A stretch of 64,000 nucleotides of DNA from Leucobacter sp. UT-8R-CII-1-4. GTDB lineage: Bacteria; Actinomycetota; Actinomycetes; Actinomycetales; Microbacteriaceae. Below the pieces are notes generated by a model that made no database searches, was not told where the DNA came from, and saw nothing but the letters and a program-made list of their open reading frames with translations. Position numbers and translations under genes: made by a program. Positions within the stretch are counted from its first letter, which is position 1. Every line of letters begins with the position of its first letter. Where the stretch lies: NCBI RefSeq assembly GCF_030010235.1, contig NZ_JASCRS010000002.1:434001-498000 (forward strand), written 5' to 3'. This document shows positions 51,398 through 59,456 of this stretch, one piece after another.

Positions 51398-52522
51398 ATG
51401 CGCGTCGGTATTCCCACCGAAATCAAGAACAACGAAAACCGCGTTGCCATCACCCAGGCCGGCGTCTTCGAGCTGAAGCGTCGCGGCCACGAGGTATTCG
51501 TGCAGGCTGGCGCTGGCCTCGGCTCAGCAATCACCGATGCCGAGTACGAAGCAGCAGGCGCAACCATCGTTGCAAGCGCTGACCAGGTTTGGGCAGACAG
51601 CGACATGATCCTCAAGGTCAAAGAGCCAATCGCCGCCGAGTACGACAAGATGCGCAAGGGCCAGGTGCTCTTCACCTACCTGCACCTCGCAGCAGACAAG
51701 ACTCTGACCGAGAAGGTACTCGAGTCGGGCACCACCGCAATTGCATACGAGACCGTGCAGCTGCCAACCCGCGCACTGCCACTGCTCGCTCCAATGTCAG
51801 AGGTTGCTGGCCGCCTGTCGGTTCAGGTCGGCGCTTACAGCCTGATGAAGGCAAACGGCGGCCGTGGCATTCTGCTCGGTGGCGTAACCGCTACCCGTCG
51901 CGGCAAGGTTGTTGTCATCGGCGGCGGCGCTGCCGGCGAGCAGGCTGCACGTATCGCCTACGGCATGGGCGCAGAGGTCACCGTTATCGACATCTTCATC
52001 CCACGCCTGAAGCAGCTTGAAGACGAGTTCAACGGCCGCATCCAGACCCGCACCTCGAACGCACTCAACATCACCGAGGCACTCAAGGAAGCTGACCTGG
52101 TCATCGGTTCGGTACTGATCCCAGGCGAGAAGGCACCGAAGCTCGTTACCGACGAGATGGTTGCTCAGATGAAGCCAGGCTCAGTGCTCGTTGACATCGC
52201 TATCGACCAGGGTGGCTGCTTCGAGAACTCGCGCCCAACCACGCACGACGACCCAACCTTCCCAGTGCACAACTCGATCTACTACTGCGTTGCAAACATG
52301 CCAGGCGCAGTGCCAGAGACCTCAACCGCAGCGCTCACCAACGCGACGCTGCCATACGTTGTTGCACTCGCCGACAAGGGCTGGAAGGCTGCGCTCGCTG
52401 CAGACGAGTCACTCGCAAAGGGACTCAACGCACACGAGGGCGTTGTCACCAACGAGGGCGTCGCTCAGGCATTCCCAGAGCTGCCATACAACACCTACAG
52501 CGAGGTTGTCGCTTCGGCATAA
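51398..52522 (+). CDS. ald: Alanine dehydrogenase
   Basis: This 374-residue enzyme is near the usual 371. It reversibly deaminates L-alanine to pyruvate with NAD+. Conserved features are [17 protein letters not shown] at the start, the KVKEP and FTYLHLA substrate region, the NAD-binding [18 protein letters not shown] and the [12 protein letters not shown] segment. The ATG at 51398 has GGAG six bases upstream; one four codons earlier overlaps that site. Divergent from the Lrp-type regulator. Codon use here is strongly biased to C-ending and CA-rich codons, which suggests high expression. Confidence 0.96.
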   Translation: MRVGIPTEIKNNENRVAITQAGVFELKRRGHEVFVQAGAGLGSAITDAEYEAAGATIVASADQVWADSDMILKVKEPIAAEYDKMRKGQVLFTYLHLAADKTLTEKVLESGTTAIAYETVQLPTRALPLLAPMSEVAGRLSVQVGAYSLMKANGGRGILLGGVTATRRGKVVVIGGGAAGEQAARIAYGMGAEVTVIDIFIPRLKQLEDEFNGRIQTRTSNALNITEALKEADLVIGSVLIPGEKAPKLVTDEMVAQMKPGSVLVDIAIDQGGCFENSRPTTHDDPTFPVHNSIYYCVANMPGAVPETSTAALTNATLPYVVALADKGWKAALAADESLAKGLNAHEGVVTNEGVAQAFPELPYNTYSEVVASA

Positions 52523-52569
52523 CCCCCTCGCGTGAACTCCGCGTGACAGAGACTCGCAGCCGAAGCGAG

Positions 52570-52575
52570 TACTCT
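52570..52575 (+). promoter_or_regulatory. -10 box (TACTCT) upstream of the 148-residue gene
   Basis: TACTCT lies seven bases before the ATG at 52583; no ribosome site, so probably leaderless. Confidence 0.4.
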
Positions 52576-52582
52576 TAAACAC

Positions 52583-53029
52583 ATGGATTTGAAGTTCACT
52601 TTCGGCGCATCGAACCCGCTCCCTCTTTCTACCGAGGGGGCGGGTTCTGCGTCTTCTCTGGGCGCAGGCAACGGCATGTGCGAGTTGCGAGTCACCTTGA
52701 ATACCGACTCCGGTTCCCTTCTCTGTGAGGGCGTCTCGGGCGATGGTGTTGCTTACTCAAGCGCAGAGAAAAAACTGGCAGCCGACGACACCGCCAGCCT
52801 CGCCGCAGCGCTTCGTTCGGTGCTGGCACGCGGCGGCGCCGAATTGCCAGAACCCATGCTCGGCTCCGTCAGCGCGATTGCGCTTGCACTTGGCGGGCGC
52901 GAAGCTGAAGCTCTCGGCGAACTTGGCCTCATGGTCTCCCCCGGCAATGTGGTGCTCGCACAGGTAGACGAGGCGCTTCAAGCCCGCACCGGCATCAGCG
53001 CTGGCACCCCCATTCGCATCGAGAGTTAG
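52583..53029 (+). CDS. Unknown protein, 148 residues, coupled to pucR
   Basis: This gene is not recognised. The protein is acidic and rich in Ala, Gly and Leu, with no signal peptide or membrane helix. The C-terminal half (GSVSAIALALGGREAEAL, MVSPGNVVLAQVDEALQ) looks like a small alpha/beta domain. Its stop is eight bases before the pucR GTG start, so the two are almost certainly co-transcribed. The start has a -10 box seven bases upstream, and the N terminus (MDLKFTFGASNPLPL) is coherent. It could be an accessory factor of the regulator, but nothing in the sequence shows this. Confidence 0.65.
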   Translation: MDLKFTFGASNPLPLSTEGAGSASSLGAGNGMCELRVTLNTDSGSLLCEGVSGDGVAYSSAEKKLAADDTASLAAALRSVLARGGAELPEPMLGSVSAIALALGGREAEALGELGLMVSPGNVVLAQVDEALQARTGISAGTPIRIES

Positions 53030-53037
53030 CGCCCACC

Positions 53038-54648
53038 GTGTCGCTCAGCCTTCGCAAGCTTCTGCAAAACCCCTCGCTACGGCTGCACCTGGTCATCACG
53101 GGTGAAGAAAACAGTGAGACGGCAAGCGGCAATGCGCTCGATGAAGAATTCGAGTGGCTGCACGCGACCGACATGGTCGACCCGACTCCGTTCCTCGGTC
53201 CGGCCGAGGTGATCCTCACTCTCGGCTGGCAGTTTCCGGTGGTTGAATCTGCCGACCCTTCCGTGCCTGAGGTTCGGATCGCACCGGAGCGACTCGCTCG
53301 AATCTACGACGACTACGCCGCTCTCGTTGCTGCACACGGCGTAATCGGCATCGGCTTTGGCAGCGATGTGGTGCATCGCGGTGTACCCCACCAGCTTGCC
53401 CTCGCTTGCCACCGGCACGGCCTCATTTTGTTTAATGTGCCGTACGAGATTTCGTTTATGGATCTGCTGCAAGAAGCAGCCCGCGTGCTACAGCGCGATC
53501 AGTCGGAACGCTACACGCGCTCGTTGCGCGCGCAAAAGGCCATTGCCAATGCAGCCACCAGAAACGATGGGCTTTCGGCGACACTGCGAGAAACGGCCCG
53601 GCAGTTGGGCTGCGGCGTCGCACTGTATGACCCGCTCGGCAGGCCCGTAATTCTTGTTGATGCACCAGACGGCAAGCTGCTCTCAGAATCGCAGCTCACC
53701 CCGATCGTGCTGCAAACGCTCGAAAACAATCAGCGGTTCCTCTCCACCCAGGCGACCCCCGAAATCGAAGTGGTCTTGCAACTGCTCGGTAGCCCCGACG
53801 ACCCGAGCGGGGTACTCGCGCTCACACTGAGCCGCGGGTTTGACGATGTATCGCGCAATGTACTCTCGAGTGTTTTGGCCCTGGTGAGCGTCTCACTCGA
53901 GCAAAATCAATCGCTCGCGAGCCTGCAGAGCAAACTACGCGAAGCCCTGCTGCAATTGCTCCTCTCTGGCAGTATCGACGTCACTCGACACATTGTTGAA
54001 AGCGTTTGGGGCCCGCTCCCCAAACCACCGCTCGCAACCCTCATTGGCATCCCGCAGCACTTCGATTCATCACGCTTGCTGCCCGCCCTCGACACCATTC
54101 GACTCGAAGAAAACACGCCAGCATTTTTTGCTCAGTACCGCAGCGACACGGCGATCCTCGTAAATGAATCTGACGCAAATGAGTTTATTGAGCAGCTCGC
54201 CTCATTCGGGCTAGTCATTGGCAGATCGCGCTGTGACACTTGGGACGGCCTCAGTCTCGCCCTCGAAGAAGCCAAGAAAGCGGCCGATTTTGGCTTGCGC
54301 CGCGGCGAGAGCGCCGTCACTCTATTTACTGAGATCTGGCGCGAAGGCGTCACCGATCTTATTGACGCTTCAGATGCAGCACACGTCGCCAGGCGACTGC
54401 TTGGCCCCCTCGAAATCGACGATGAGGCCAACGGCACAGAGATGCTGCGTACACTGCGCGTGTGGCTTGAGCAGCACGGCAAGCAGTTGCCCACCGCCCG
54501 AGAACTCGGCATTCATCGGCACACGCTCAGCAGCCGACTTGAGCACATTTCAAACGTCATTTCGAGCGATCTTGAAGATTATCAAGTGCGTGCCGAGCTA
54601 GCCCTCGCGTTGCGTTACTTTCAACCCAAGCCACATTCTGTCGATTAA
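53038..54648 (+). CDS. PucR-family transcriptional regulator
   Basis: This 536-residue regulator has an N-terminal PucR domain (SLRKLLQNPSLRLHLV, HGVIGIGFGSDVVHRGVP), a central GGDEF-like/unknown domain and a C-terminal HTH_30 (LRTLRVWLEQHGKQLPTARE, GIHRHTLSSRLE). The family controls purine, amino-acid and amino-alcohol catabolism. GTG start; upstream GAGAG is a weak ribosome site. It stands directly ahead of an APC permease and, further on, an alcohol dehydrogenase, which are its probable targets. The effector is unknown. Confidence 0.88.
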   Translation: MSLSLRKLLQNPSLRLHLVITGEENSETASGNALDEEFEWLHATDMVDPTPFLGPAEVILTLGWQFPVVESADPSVPEVRIAPERLARIYDDYAALVAAHGVIGIGFGSDVVHRGVPHQLALACHRHGLILFNVPYEISFMDLLQEAARVLQRDQSERYTRSLRAQKAIANAATRNDGLSATLRETARQLGCGVALYDPLGRPVILVDAPDGKLLSESQLTPIVLQTLENNQRFLSTQATPEIEVVLQLLGSPDDPSGVLALTLSRGFDDVSRNVLSSVLALVSVSLEQNQSLASLQSKLREALLQLLLSGSIDVTRHIVESVWGPLPKPPLATLIGIPQHFDSSRLLPALDTIRLEENTPAFFAQYRSDTAILVNESDANEFIEQLASFGLVIGRSRCDTWDGLSLALEEAKKAADFGLRRGESAVTLFTEIWREGVTDLIDASDAAHVARRLLGPLEIDDEANGTEMLRTLRVWLEQHGKQLPTARELGIHRHTLSSRLEHISNVISSDLEDYQVRAELALALRYFQPKPHSVD

Positions 54649-54807
54649 TCACCACTAGCTTCGACAATTTGCAAGTCAAGTTTTCGCGCTGGATCACACA
54701 GACTGTCCAGCGAGCTCGCAAATATGGGCGATATGTCGAATGCGCGTGCCCGTGTTCGAGAGCAAGCTTGGGCTGAGAGTATTTTTACCCAGCAAAGGAG
54801 CTGCGGC

Positions 54808-56253
54808 ATGGCAAACACCAAGCTCAAGCGAAGTCTCGGGTTCGGCGCAGCATACGCTGCCTCAACCGGACTCGTGGTTTCCGGAACCGCAATGGTTTCA
54901 CTTGGCAATGGATTCGGCACAGGCGGTTTAGCCTTCGCCATTCCCGCTTTTATCGGCCTGATCATCATCACAATGGTCGCCATCTCATACGGTGAGCTTG
55001 CCGCAATGCTGCCGGGCGGAGGCATGGTCGGCGAATACACGCTGCCAGCCCTCGGCCGCTTGATGGCGATTATTGCCGTGCTCGGCGGATATCTTGTGCT
55101 GGTGTCTGCCGATGGCGGCACGCAGTTGCTGGTTGCTGGAGAGTCATTCCAATCACTCACCGGCTTCCCCGCCCCGCTCTTCTCGTTCATTCTGCTTGCG
55201 ATCTTGCTGGTGCTGAACATTTCTGGCGTTGACATCTTCGCCCGGGTGCAGATTCCCGTGGTCTTCGGCATGATGGGAATTCTCGCCGTAATGGGCCTCG
55301 CTGGCGTTACCGGTTTTGCGGCCGGCACCCCGGTTGACAACCCTGTTCTTGCCACCGACTGGGGCACCCTCGCCTCAATGGGAGCGGTCGCGATCTGGCT
55401 TTACATCGGTATGGAATTTGTCGCGCCGCTCGCCGAAGAGGTGAAGAAGCCCTGGAAGACCATTCCAATGGCGATGATCGTCGGCGTTTGCACCATCTTC
55501 CTCGTCGATGCGCTCTTTGGTTGGGGCTCCACCCGCTACGCAGACCTTGCAGAGATGGCATCATCGTCGATTCCACACGTCGTCGGAGCTACTGCGATCT
55601 TCGGCGCTACCGGCGGCCTGATCATGACTATTGTGACGATCCTCGCATCGTTCTCGACCGGCAACTCTTACCTGGCTGCCATCCCCCGCATGCTTTACGG
55701 ACTCTCGAATGAGGGATTGCTGCCGAAGTGGCTCTCGAAGGTCAGCCGCCGCAGCCGTGTGCCTTGGACCGGAATGCTCGTCACCGCCGGCTGCATGGCT
55801 TCCGTGCTCTTGTACTCGACCTTCGCGCAGGGCGGCATCGACATGATCTTGAACCTGATCAGCATTGCCTGCACCACCTGGCTGCTCAGTTACATCATCG
55901 CTCAGGTTGACGTGATCGTGCTTCGCCGCCGCTACCCACGCGCACGTCGCCCATTCAAGACCCCGCTCTACCCGCTGCCACAGATCCTTGGCATCGCTTC
56001 GTGCGTCTACCTCATCGTCTTCATCGTTCCCGAAATGTCGCAGCGAATTGTGATTTGGAGCAGCGCAGGTATCGTGCTCGCCGCAATCGCAATCTTCGCC
56101 ATCATCTGGCTGAAGAAGAACCGTCTGCCGCTGTTCACCCCAACCGACCTGACTGAAACCCAGTCAAACATTGTGATTCGTTCGGAAGACCTCGGCGAAG
56201 GTTTTGAGACCGTCGAAGCTTCAGAGCGACCAGCGCAGGAAGACGCACGATGA
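54808..56253 (+). CDS. APC-superfamily amino acid/amine permease
   Basis: This permease has about 481 residues and 12 predicted membrane helices. APC features are LGFGAAYAASTGLVVSG in helix 1, SYGELAAMLPGGGMVGEYT in helix 2 to the loop and GMEFVAPLAEEVKKPWKTIP. The ATG at 54808 has AAAGGAG seven bases upstream. An inverted repeat CGCTGGA-N12-TCCAGCG (54687-54712) lies between pucR and this gene and could be a pucR terminator or a regulator site. The last helix is followed by a tail of about 45 polar residues. The substrate is not predictable. The 197-residue gene overlaps its stop by four bases. Confidence 0.88.
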   Translation: MANTKLKRSLGFGAAYAASTGLVVSGTAMVSLGNGFGTGGLAFAIPAFIGLIIITMVAISYGELAAMLPGGGMVGEYTLPALGRLMAIIAVLGGYLVLVSADGGTQLLVAGESFQSLTGFPAPLFSFILLAILLVLNISGVDIFARVQIPVVFGMMGILAVMGLAGVTGFAAGTPVDNPVLATDWGTLASMGAVAIWLYIGMEFVAPLAEEVKKPWKTIPMAMIVGVCTIFLVDALFGWGSTRYADLAEMASSSIPHVVGATAIFGATGGLIMTIVTILASFSTGNSYLAAIPRMLYGLSNEGLLPKWLSKVSRRSRVPWTGMLVTAGCMASVLLYSTFAQGGIDMILNLISIACTTWLLSYIIAQVDVIVLRRRYPRARRPFKTPLYPLPQILGIASCVYLIVFIVPEMSQRIVIWSSAGIVLAAIAIFAIIWLKKNRLPLFTPTDLTETQSNIVIRSEDLGEGFETVEASERPAQEDAR

Positions 56254-56843
56254 GGACCCCCGGCACGCCTGCTCGCAGTAGAGCTCGTAAAGATGCCCTC
56301 GCCGGCGAGGGGCCGATCGTCAATCGTGCCCGTGCAGCGCTCAAACACACGGCAGCGGGGTTCGGCACGATCACCTCGAGCGATCAAACAAGCGTCACCG
56401 TGCGAAGCGATGATGGGATTCAGCTGAAGCTCTCATACAACCCGGGAAACTACATCTTCTCGCGCGTGTATAACTTGAAGATCACGACGATCCTGCCAGA
56501 GGGCACCCAAGTTCCAGGCAACATCGAGCTCTCCTTTCGAGAGAAGGGTGCGGCAAAGTTCTTTCCCAAAAAGCAAGGATCGATCCCGCGCCCTGCCGCA
56601 GGGCCCCGCCTCAACGCACTGAACTCTCGGCTCTCGACGCAACTCGCCAAAATCGATCTGCTCGAGTCTTCGGTTGAGGGCAGATCGCTCAGTCTGGTGC
56701 CGATGGGTGGTTCTTTTGTCTGGGTGTTGATCCCGCCAATCTTCAAGGCAACCGCGTTCCCAGCGGGAGAAGTTGACCGTCTACTCGAACTCATTCGCAG
56801 CTTCCGGGAACCGCACACCGCAAGAACAGCAGCCGCGGCTTAG
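56250..56843 (+). CDS. Unknown protein, 197 residues, coupled to the APC permease
   Basis: No family is recognised. The protein is basic at its N terminus (RTPGTPARSRARKDALAGEG), then a predicted beta-rich part (GFGTITSSDQTSVTVRSDDG, IQLKLSYNPGNYIFSRVYNL) and a C-terminal helix ending in an Ala-rich tail. There is no signal or membrane segment; the mid-region SFVWVLIPPIF is a short hydrophobic strand. ATG overlaps the permease stop (four bases), so the two are translated together, which argues for a linked function such as a cytosolic partner of the transporter. An alcohol dehydrogenase gene follows after 65 bases. Confidence 0.68.
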   Translation: MRTPGTPARSRARKDALAGEGPIVNRARAALKHTAAGFGTITSSDQTSVTVRSDDGIQLKLSYNPGNYIFSRVYNLKITTILPEGTQVPGNIELSFREKGAAKFFPKKQGSIPRPAAGPRLNALNSRLSTQLAKIDLLESSVEGRSLSLVPMGGSFVWVLIPPIFKATAFPAGEVDRLLELIRSFREPHTARTAAAA

Positions 56844-56908
56844 CACTGCCGCGACCCCTACCCATCGCGCGACCCCACACACACTCACCGATTCGAAAGG
56901 AATCTCAA

Positions 56909-58027
56909 TTGATTACCGTTAACGCTGCCGTATTCACCGGACCAAACCAGCCACTCGAAATGCGGGAGCTACAGATCTCCGACCAGCCGGGAGCAAACGA
57001 AGTCCTCGTAAAGATCGCAGCATCTGGCGTTTGCCACTCTGACTTGCACGCCCTCAGCGGAGAATGGGAAACCCCGGCCCCCCTCGTGCTCGGCCATGAG
57101 GGCGCCGGCGTGGTGATCGCTGCTGGCTCAGAAGTAACAGGGCTTGAAGTCGGCGATCACGTTGTACTCTCGTGGACCCCTTCTTGCCAGAAGTGTGAGT
57201 TCTGCGTGACCGGCAACCCGGTGCTCTGCCAGCTTGCGAACGAAACTGCCTACCAGCATGTCTTTTCGGACGGGAAGACTCGTTTGAAGGATGGTGAGGA
57301 AGACGTCAAGAGCTTCCTCGGTGTCGGCTCATTTGCGGATCACGCAATGGTGCCCGCATCGGCCGCAATTAAGATCCGCAAAGACGCGCCATTCGCACAG
57401 GCTGCTCTTGTCGGTTGCGCTGTCACCACTGGCATTGGTGCAGTTGTGAACACGGCAAAGGTCGAGCCATACTCGACCGTGCTGGTGATTGGCGGCGGCG
57501 GTGTCGGCCTGAACATTGTGCAAGGCGCGCGTCTCGTTGGTGCGAAGCAGATCATTCTTGCCGATGTCAGCGAGGACAAGCTCGAGCTTGGCCGAAAGTT
57601 TGGCGCAACGCACACGATCAACAGTCGCGAAGTCGATCTACTCACCGCGGTGAAGGAACTCACCGAAGGTCGCGGCGTCGACTACGCCTTCGAAGCGATC
57701 GGTCTGCCCTTCACCATTGAGGCGAGCTACGAGGCTGTGCGCCGGGGTGGCACGGCGGTTGTGGTTGGCCAGGTTGCTGACGGCGTGAAAATTTCGATCG
57801 ACCCATTCGTAATGAGTGATCAAGAAAAGAAGCTGATTGGTTCGAACTATGGTTCGAGCCGTCAGTCGATTGATTTCCCGAACATCATTGATCAGTACAT
57901 GGAGGGCCTGGTTGATCTGGACTCGATGGTTACCGATCGAATCGCTCTGAGCGAGGTGAATGAGGCCTTCGCTGAAATGCGCAAGGGCCGTGGCATTCGC
58001 AGCGTAATCGAATACCCAATGGCGTAG
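56909..58027 (+). CDS. Zn-dependent medium-chain alcohol dehydrogenase
   Basis: This 372-residue MDR-superfamily dehydrogenase has catalytic-zinc residues in ASGVCHSDLHAL and GHEGAGVV, a structural-zinc site CQKCEFCVTGNPVLC and the NAD(H)-binding VIGGGGVGLNIVQGA. It is close to the actinobacterial class-III-like/mycothiol- or NDMA-linked branch, but the substrate is not fixed. The start is a TTG with AAAGGA seven bases upstream, one of few TTG starts here. Position after pucR, the APC permease and the 197-residue gene suggests it oxidises an alcohol or amino-alcohol taken up by that permease. A good terminator follows. Confidence 0.88.
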   Translation: MITVNAAVFTGPNQPLEMRELQISDQPGANEVLVKIAASGVCHSDLHALSGEWETPAPLVLGHEGAGVVIAAGSEVTGLEVGDHVVLSWTPSCQKCEFCVTGNPVLCQLANETAYQHVFSDGKTRLKDGEEDVKSFLGVGSFADHAMVPASAAIKIRKDAPFAQAALVGCAVTTGIGAVVNTAKVEPYSTVLVIGGGGVGLNIVQGARLVGAKQIILADVSEDKLELGRKFGATHTINSREVDLLTAVKELTEGRGVDYAFEAIGLPFTIEASYEAVRRGGTAVVVGQVADGVKISIDPFVMSDQEKKLIGSNYGSSRQSIDFPNIIDQYMEGLVDLDSMVTDRIALSEVNEAFAEMRKGRGIRSVIEYPMA

Positions 58028-58042
58028 TTGATACGTAAGAGT

Positions 58043-58076
58043 AAGGGGGTGAGCACCTATTGGCGCTCACCCCCTT
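58043..58076 (+). terminator. Hairpin terminator after the alcohol dehydrogenase gene
   Basis: A 12-bp stem (AAGGGGGTGAGC, 58043-58054, with 58065-58076) is followed by TCCTTTTGG. It is also 3' of the convergent aminotransferase gene. Confidence 0.82.
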
Positions 58077-58127
58077 TCCTTTTGGCCTGCCGAATAGCAT
58101 TACGCTGGATCGCCCGGCCTCTTCGAA

Positions 58128-59456
58128 CTAGTTCTGAAAGCGCAGGATACGGTCGATGGCCTCGGCCACTGCAGGCTCGCCAGCTGCGTAGCTCAGCCGA
58201 ACAGCGCGATCGCCTGAGACCGGGTCGAAGTCGACGCCGGGCACAATCGCGACATCAGCCTGTTCGAGCAGAGCGCGTGCATAGTGAACCGAGTTCTCGT
58301 AGCGTTCAAGCTGCGGACCGAGTTCGCTGTAGTAATAAAACGCACCGTCTGCTGGCGCTGCTTCTCCCCAGGCAAGCGATGGTGCTGCTTCAAGAATCAG
58401 TTGACGAGCTTTTGCGAAGCCGTCAACAATGCTGTCTCGTTCCGCGTAGCTCTCGGCTGTGAAGGCAGAGAGTGCGAGTTCTTGAGCCGGTGCAGGTGGC
58501 GACAGTGCAAAATTTGAGGCGAGCGCTTCGAGCGGAGCAATGAGGCTCTCGGGTAACACAGCCCAGCCGAGTCGCCAGCCCGTCATGCCCCAGTACTTTG
58601 AGAACGAATTGATTACAATGGCTTCGCTGTCAAGCTCGGCCAGGCTCACGCCGCGCACTCGAGCTCCTGCTGCCGCCTCGCTGAGGCTGTCTTCGCCACC
58701 ATCGGCAAAGGTAATGCCGTGGTAAATCTCGTCGCTAATGAAACGGGTTCCGTGTTGGCTGCACCAGTGAGCCAGCGCTTCGAGTTCGTTTCTGCCCAGC
58801 ATTGTGCCGGTTGGGTTGGCTGGCGATGCCACAATGAGGCCCGCGAGCTCGCCATGTTCGGCGACCGCCGCATCAAGTAGCGCTGGGGTTGGCTGATACC
58901 GGGTCTCGATGCCGGTTGCAATCTCGATCACCTGCACTCCGAGTGCAGCGAGAATATTTCGGTACGCCGGGTATCCGGGGCTTGCCAGGGCCACACGGTC
59001 GCCCGGGTCAAATGCTGCGAGGAATACGAGTTGGAAGGCCCCGGACGATCCAGTAGTTACCGCGATTCGTGCCGGATCAATCTCGACTCCGTACCATTCG
59101 CGATAGTGCCCGGCGATGGCTTCGCGCAGTGGCGTGGTGCCAAGTGGTCCGGTGTATCCGGCAGGTTTCAGCGTGCCCGGAGCTGGCCGGGCGCTTGGCT
59201 CACCAGCGCAGAGCGAAACGATGTCGCGCCCTTCTGCCCGACGTCGCGCAACTTCGTCGGTAATTCGCATAACCTCAAAAGCAGGAATAGCCGAGCGCTT
59301 TGATGCGCCCAGCGCCCCCGATGCAACCGCAGGGCTCGCAGCACCAGAAGCACCCGAAGCGCCCGAAGCTGCCTGCTCCCCCGCTGCTGAGTACTGCTTC
59401 AGCTCGGGAAGTTTGCCTGTTGGAGGTGTAAGGAATGGTCCGCCTGGTCTCACCAT
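58128..59456 (-). CDS. Class I/II aminotransferase (aspartate-aminotransferase-like)
   Basis: This 442-residue fold-type I PLP enzyme has its Schiff-base lysine in NSFSKYWGMTGWRLGW, with SPANPTGTM, SDEIYHGITF and a C-terminal VRLSYAAGE typical of the family. The first 50 residues are unusual: an Ala/Ser/Gly-rich linker (GASGASGAASPAVASGALG) precedes the normal start (AIPAFEVMRITDEVARRRAE). A start further in is possible but no good ribosome site was seen. Its start overlaps the end of the nuclease/helicase gene by seven bases on the same strand. Transamination of aspartate or an aromatic amino acid is likely; the substrate is unresolved. Confidence 0.87.
   Translation of the reverse strand: MVRPGGPFLTPPTGKLPELKQYSAAGEQAASGASGASGAASPAVASGALGASKRSAIPAFEVMRITDEVARRRAEGRDIVSLCAGEPSARPAPGTLKPAGYTGPLGTTPLREAIAGHYREWYGVEIDPARIAVTTGSSGAFQLVFLAAFDPGDRVALASPGYPAYRNILAALGVQVIEIATGIETRYQPTPALLDAAVAEHGELAGLIVASPANPTGTMLGRNELEALAHWCSQHGTRFISDEIYHGITFADGGEDSLSEAAAGARVRGVSLAELDSEAIVINSFSKYWGMTGWRLGWAVLPESLIAPLEALASNFALSPPAPAQELALSAFTAESYAERDSIVDGFAKARQLILEAAPSLAWGEAAPADGAFYYYSELGPQLERYENSVHYARALLEQADVAIVPGVDFDPVSGDRAVRLSYAAGEPAVAEAIDRILRFQN

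Noticed and set aside
54687-54712. Inverted repeat CGCTGGA-N12-TCCAGCG as a definite PucR operator
   Set aside because: Only 7 bp per arm and no second copy elsewhere in the window; it could equally be a weak pucR terminator, so it is mentioned only as context.
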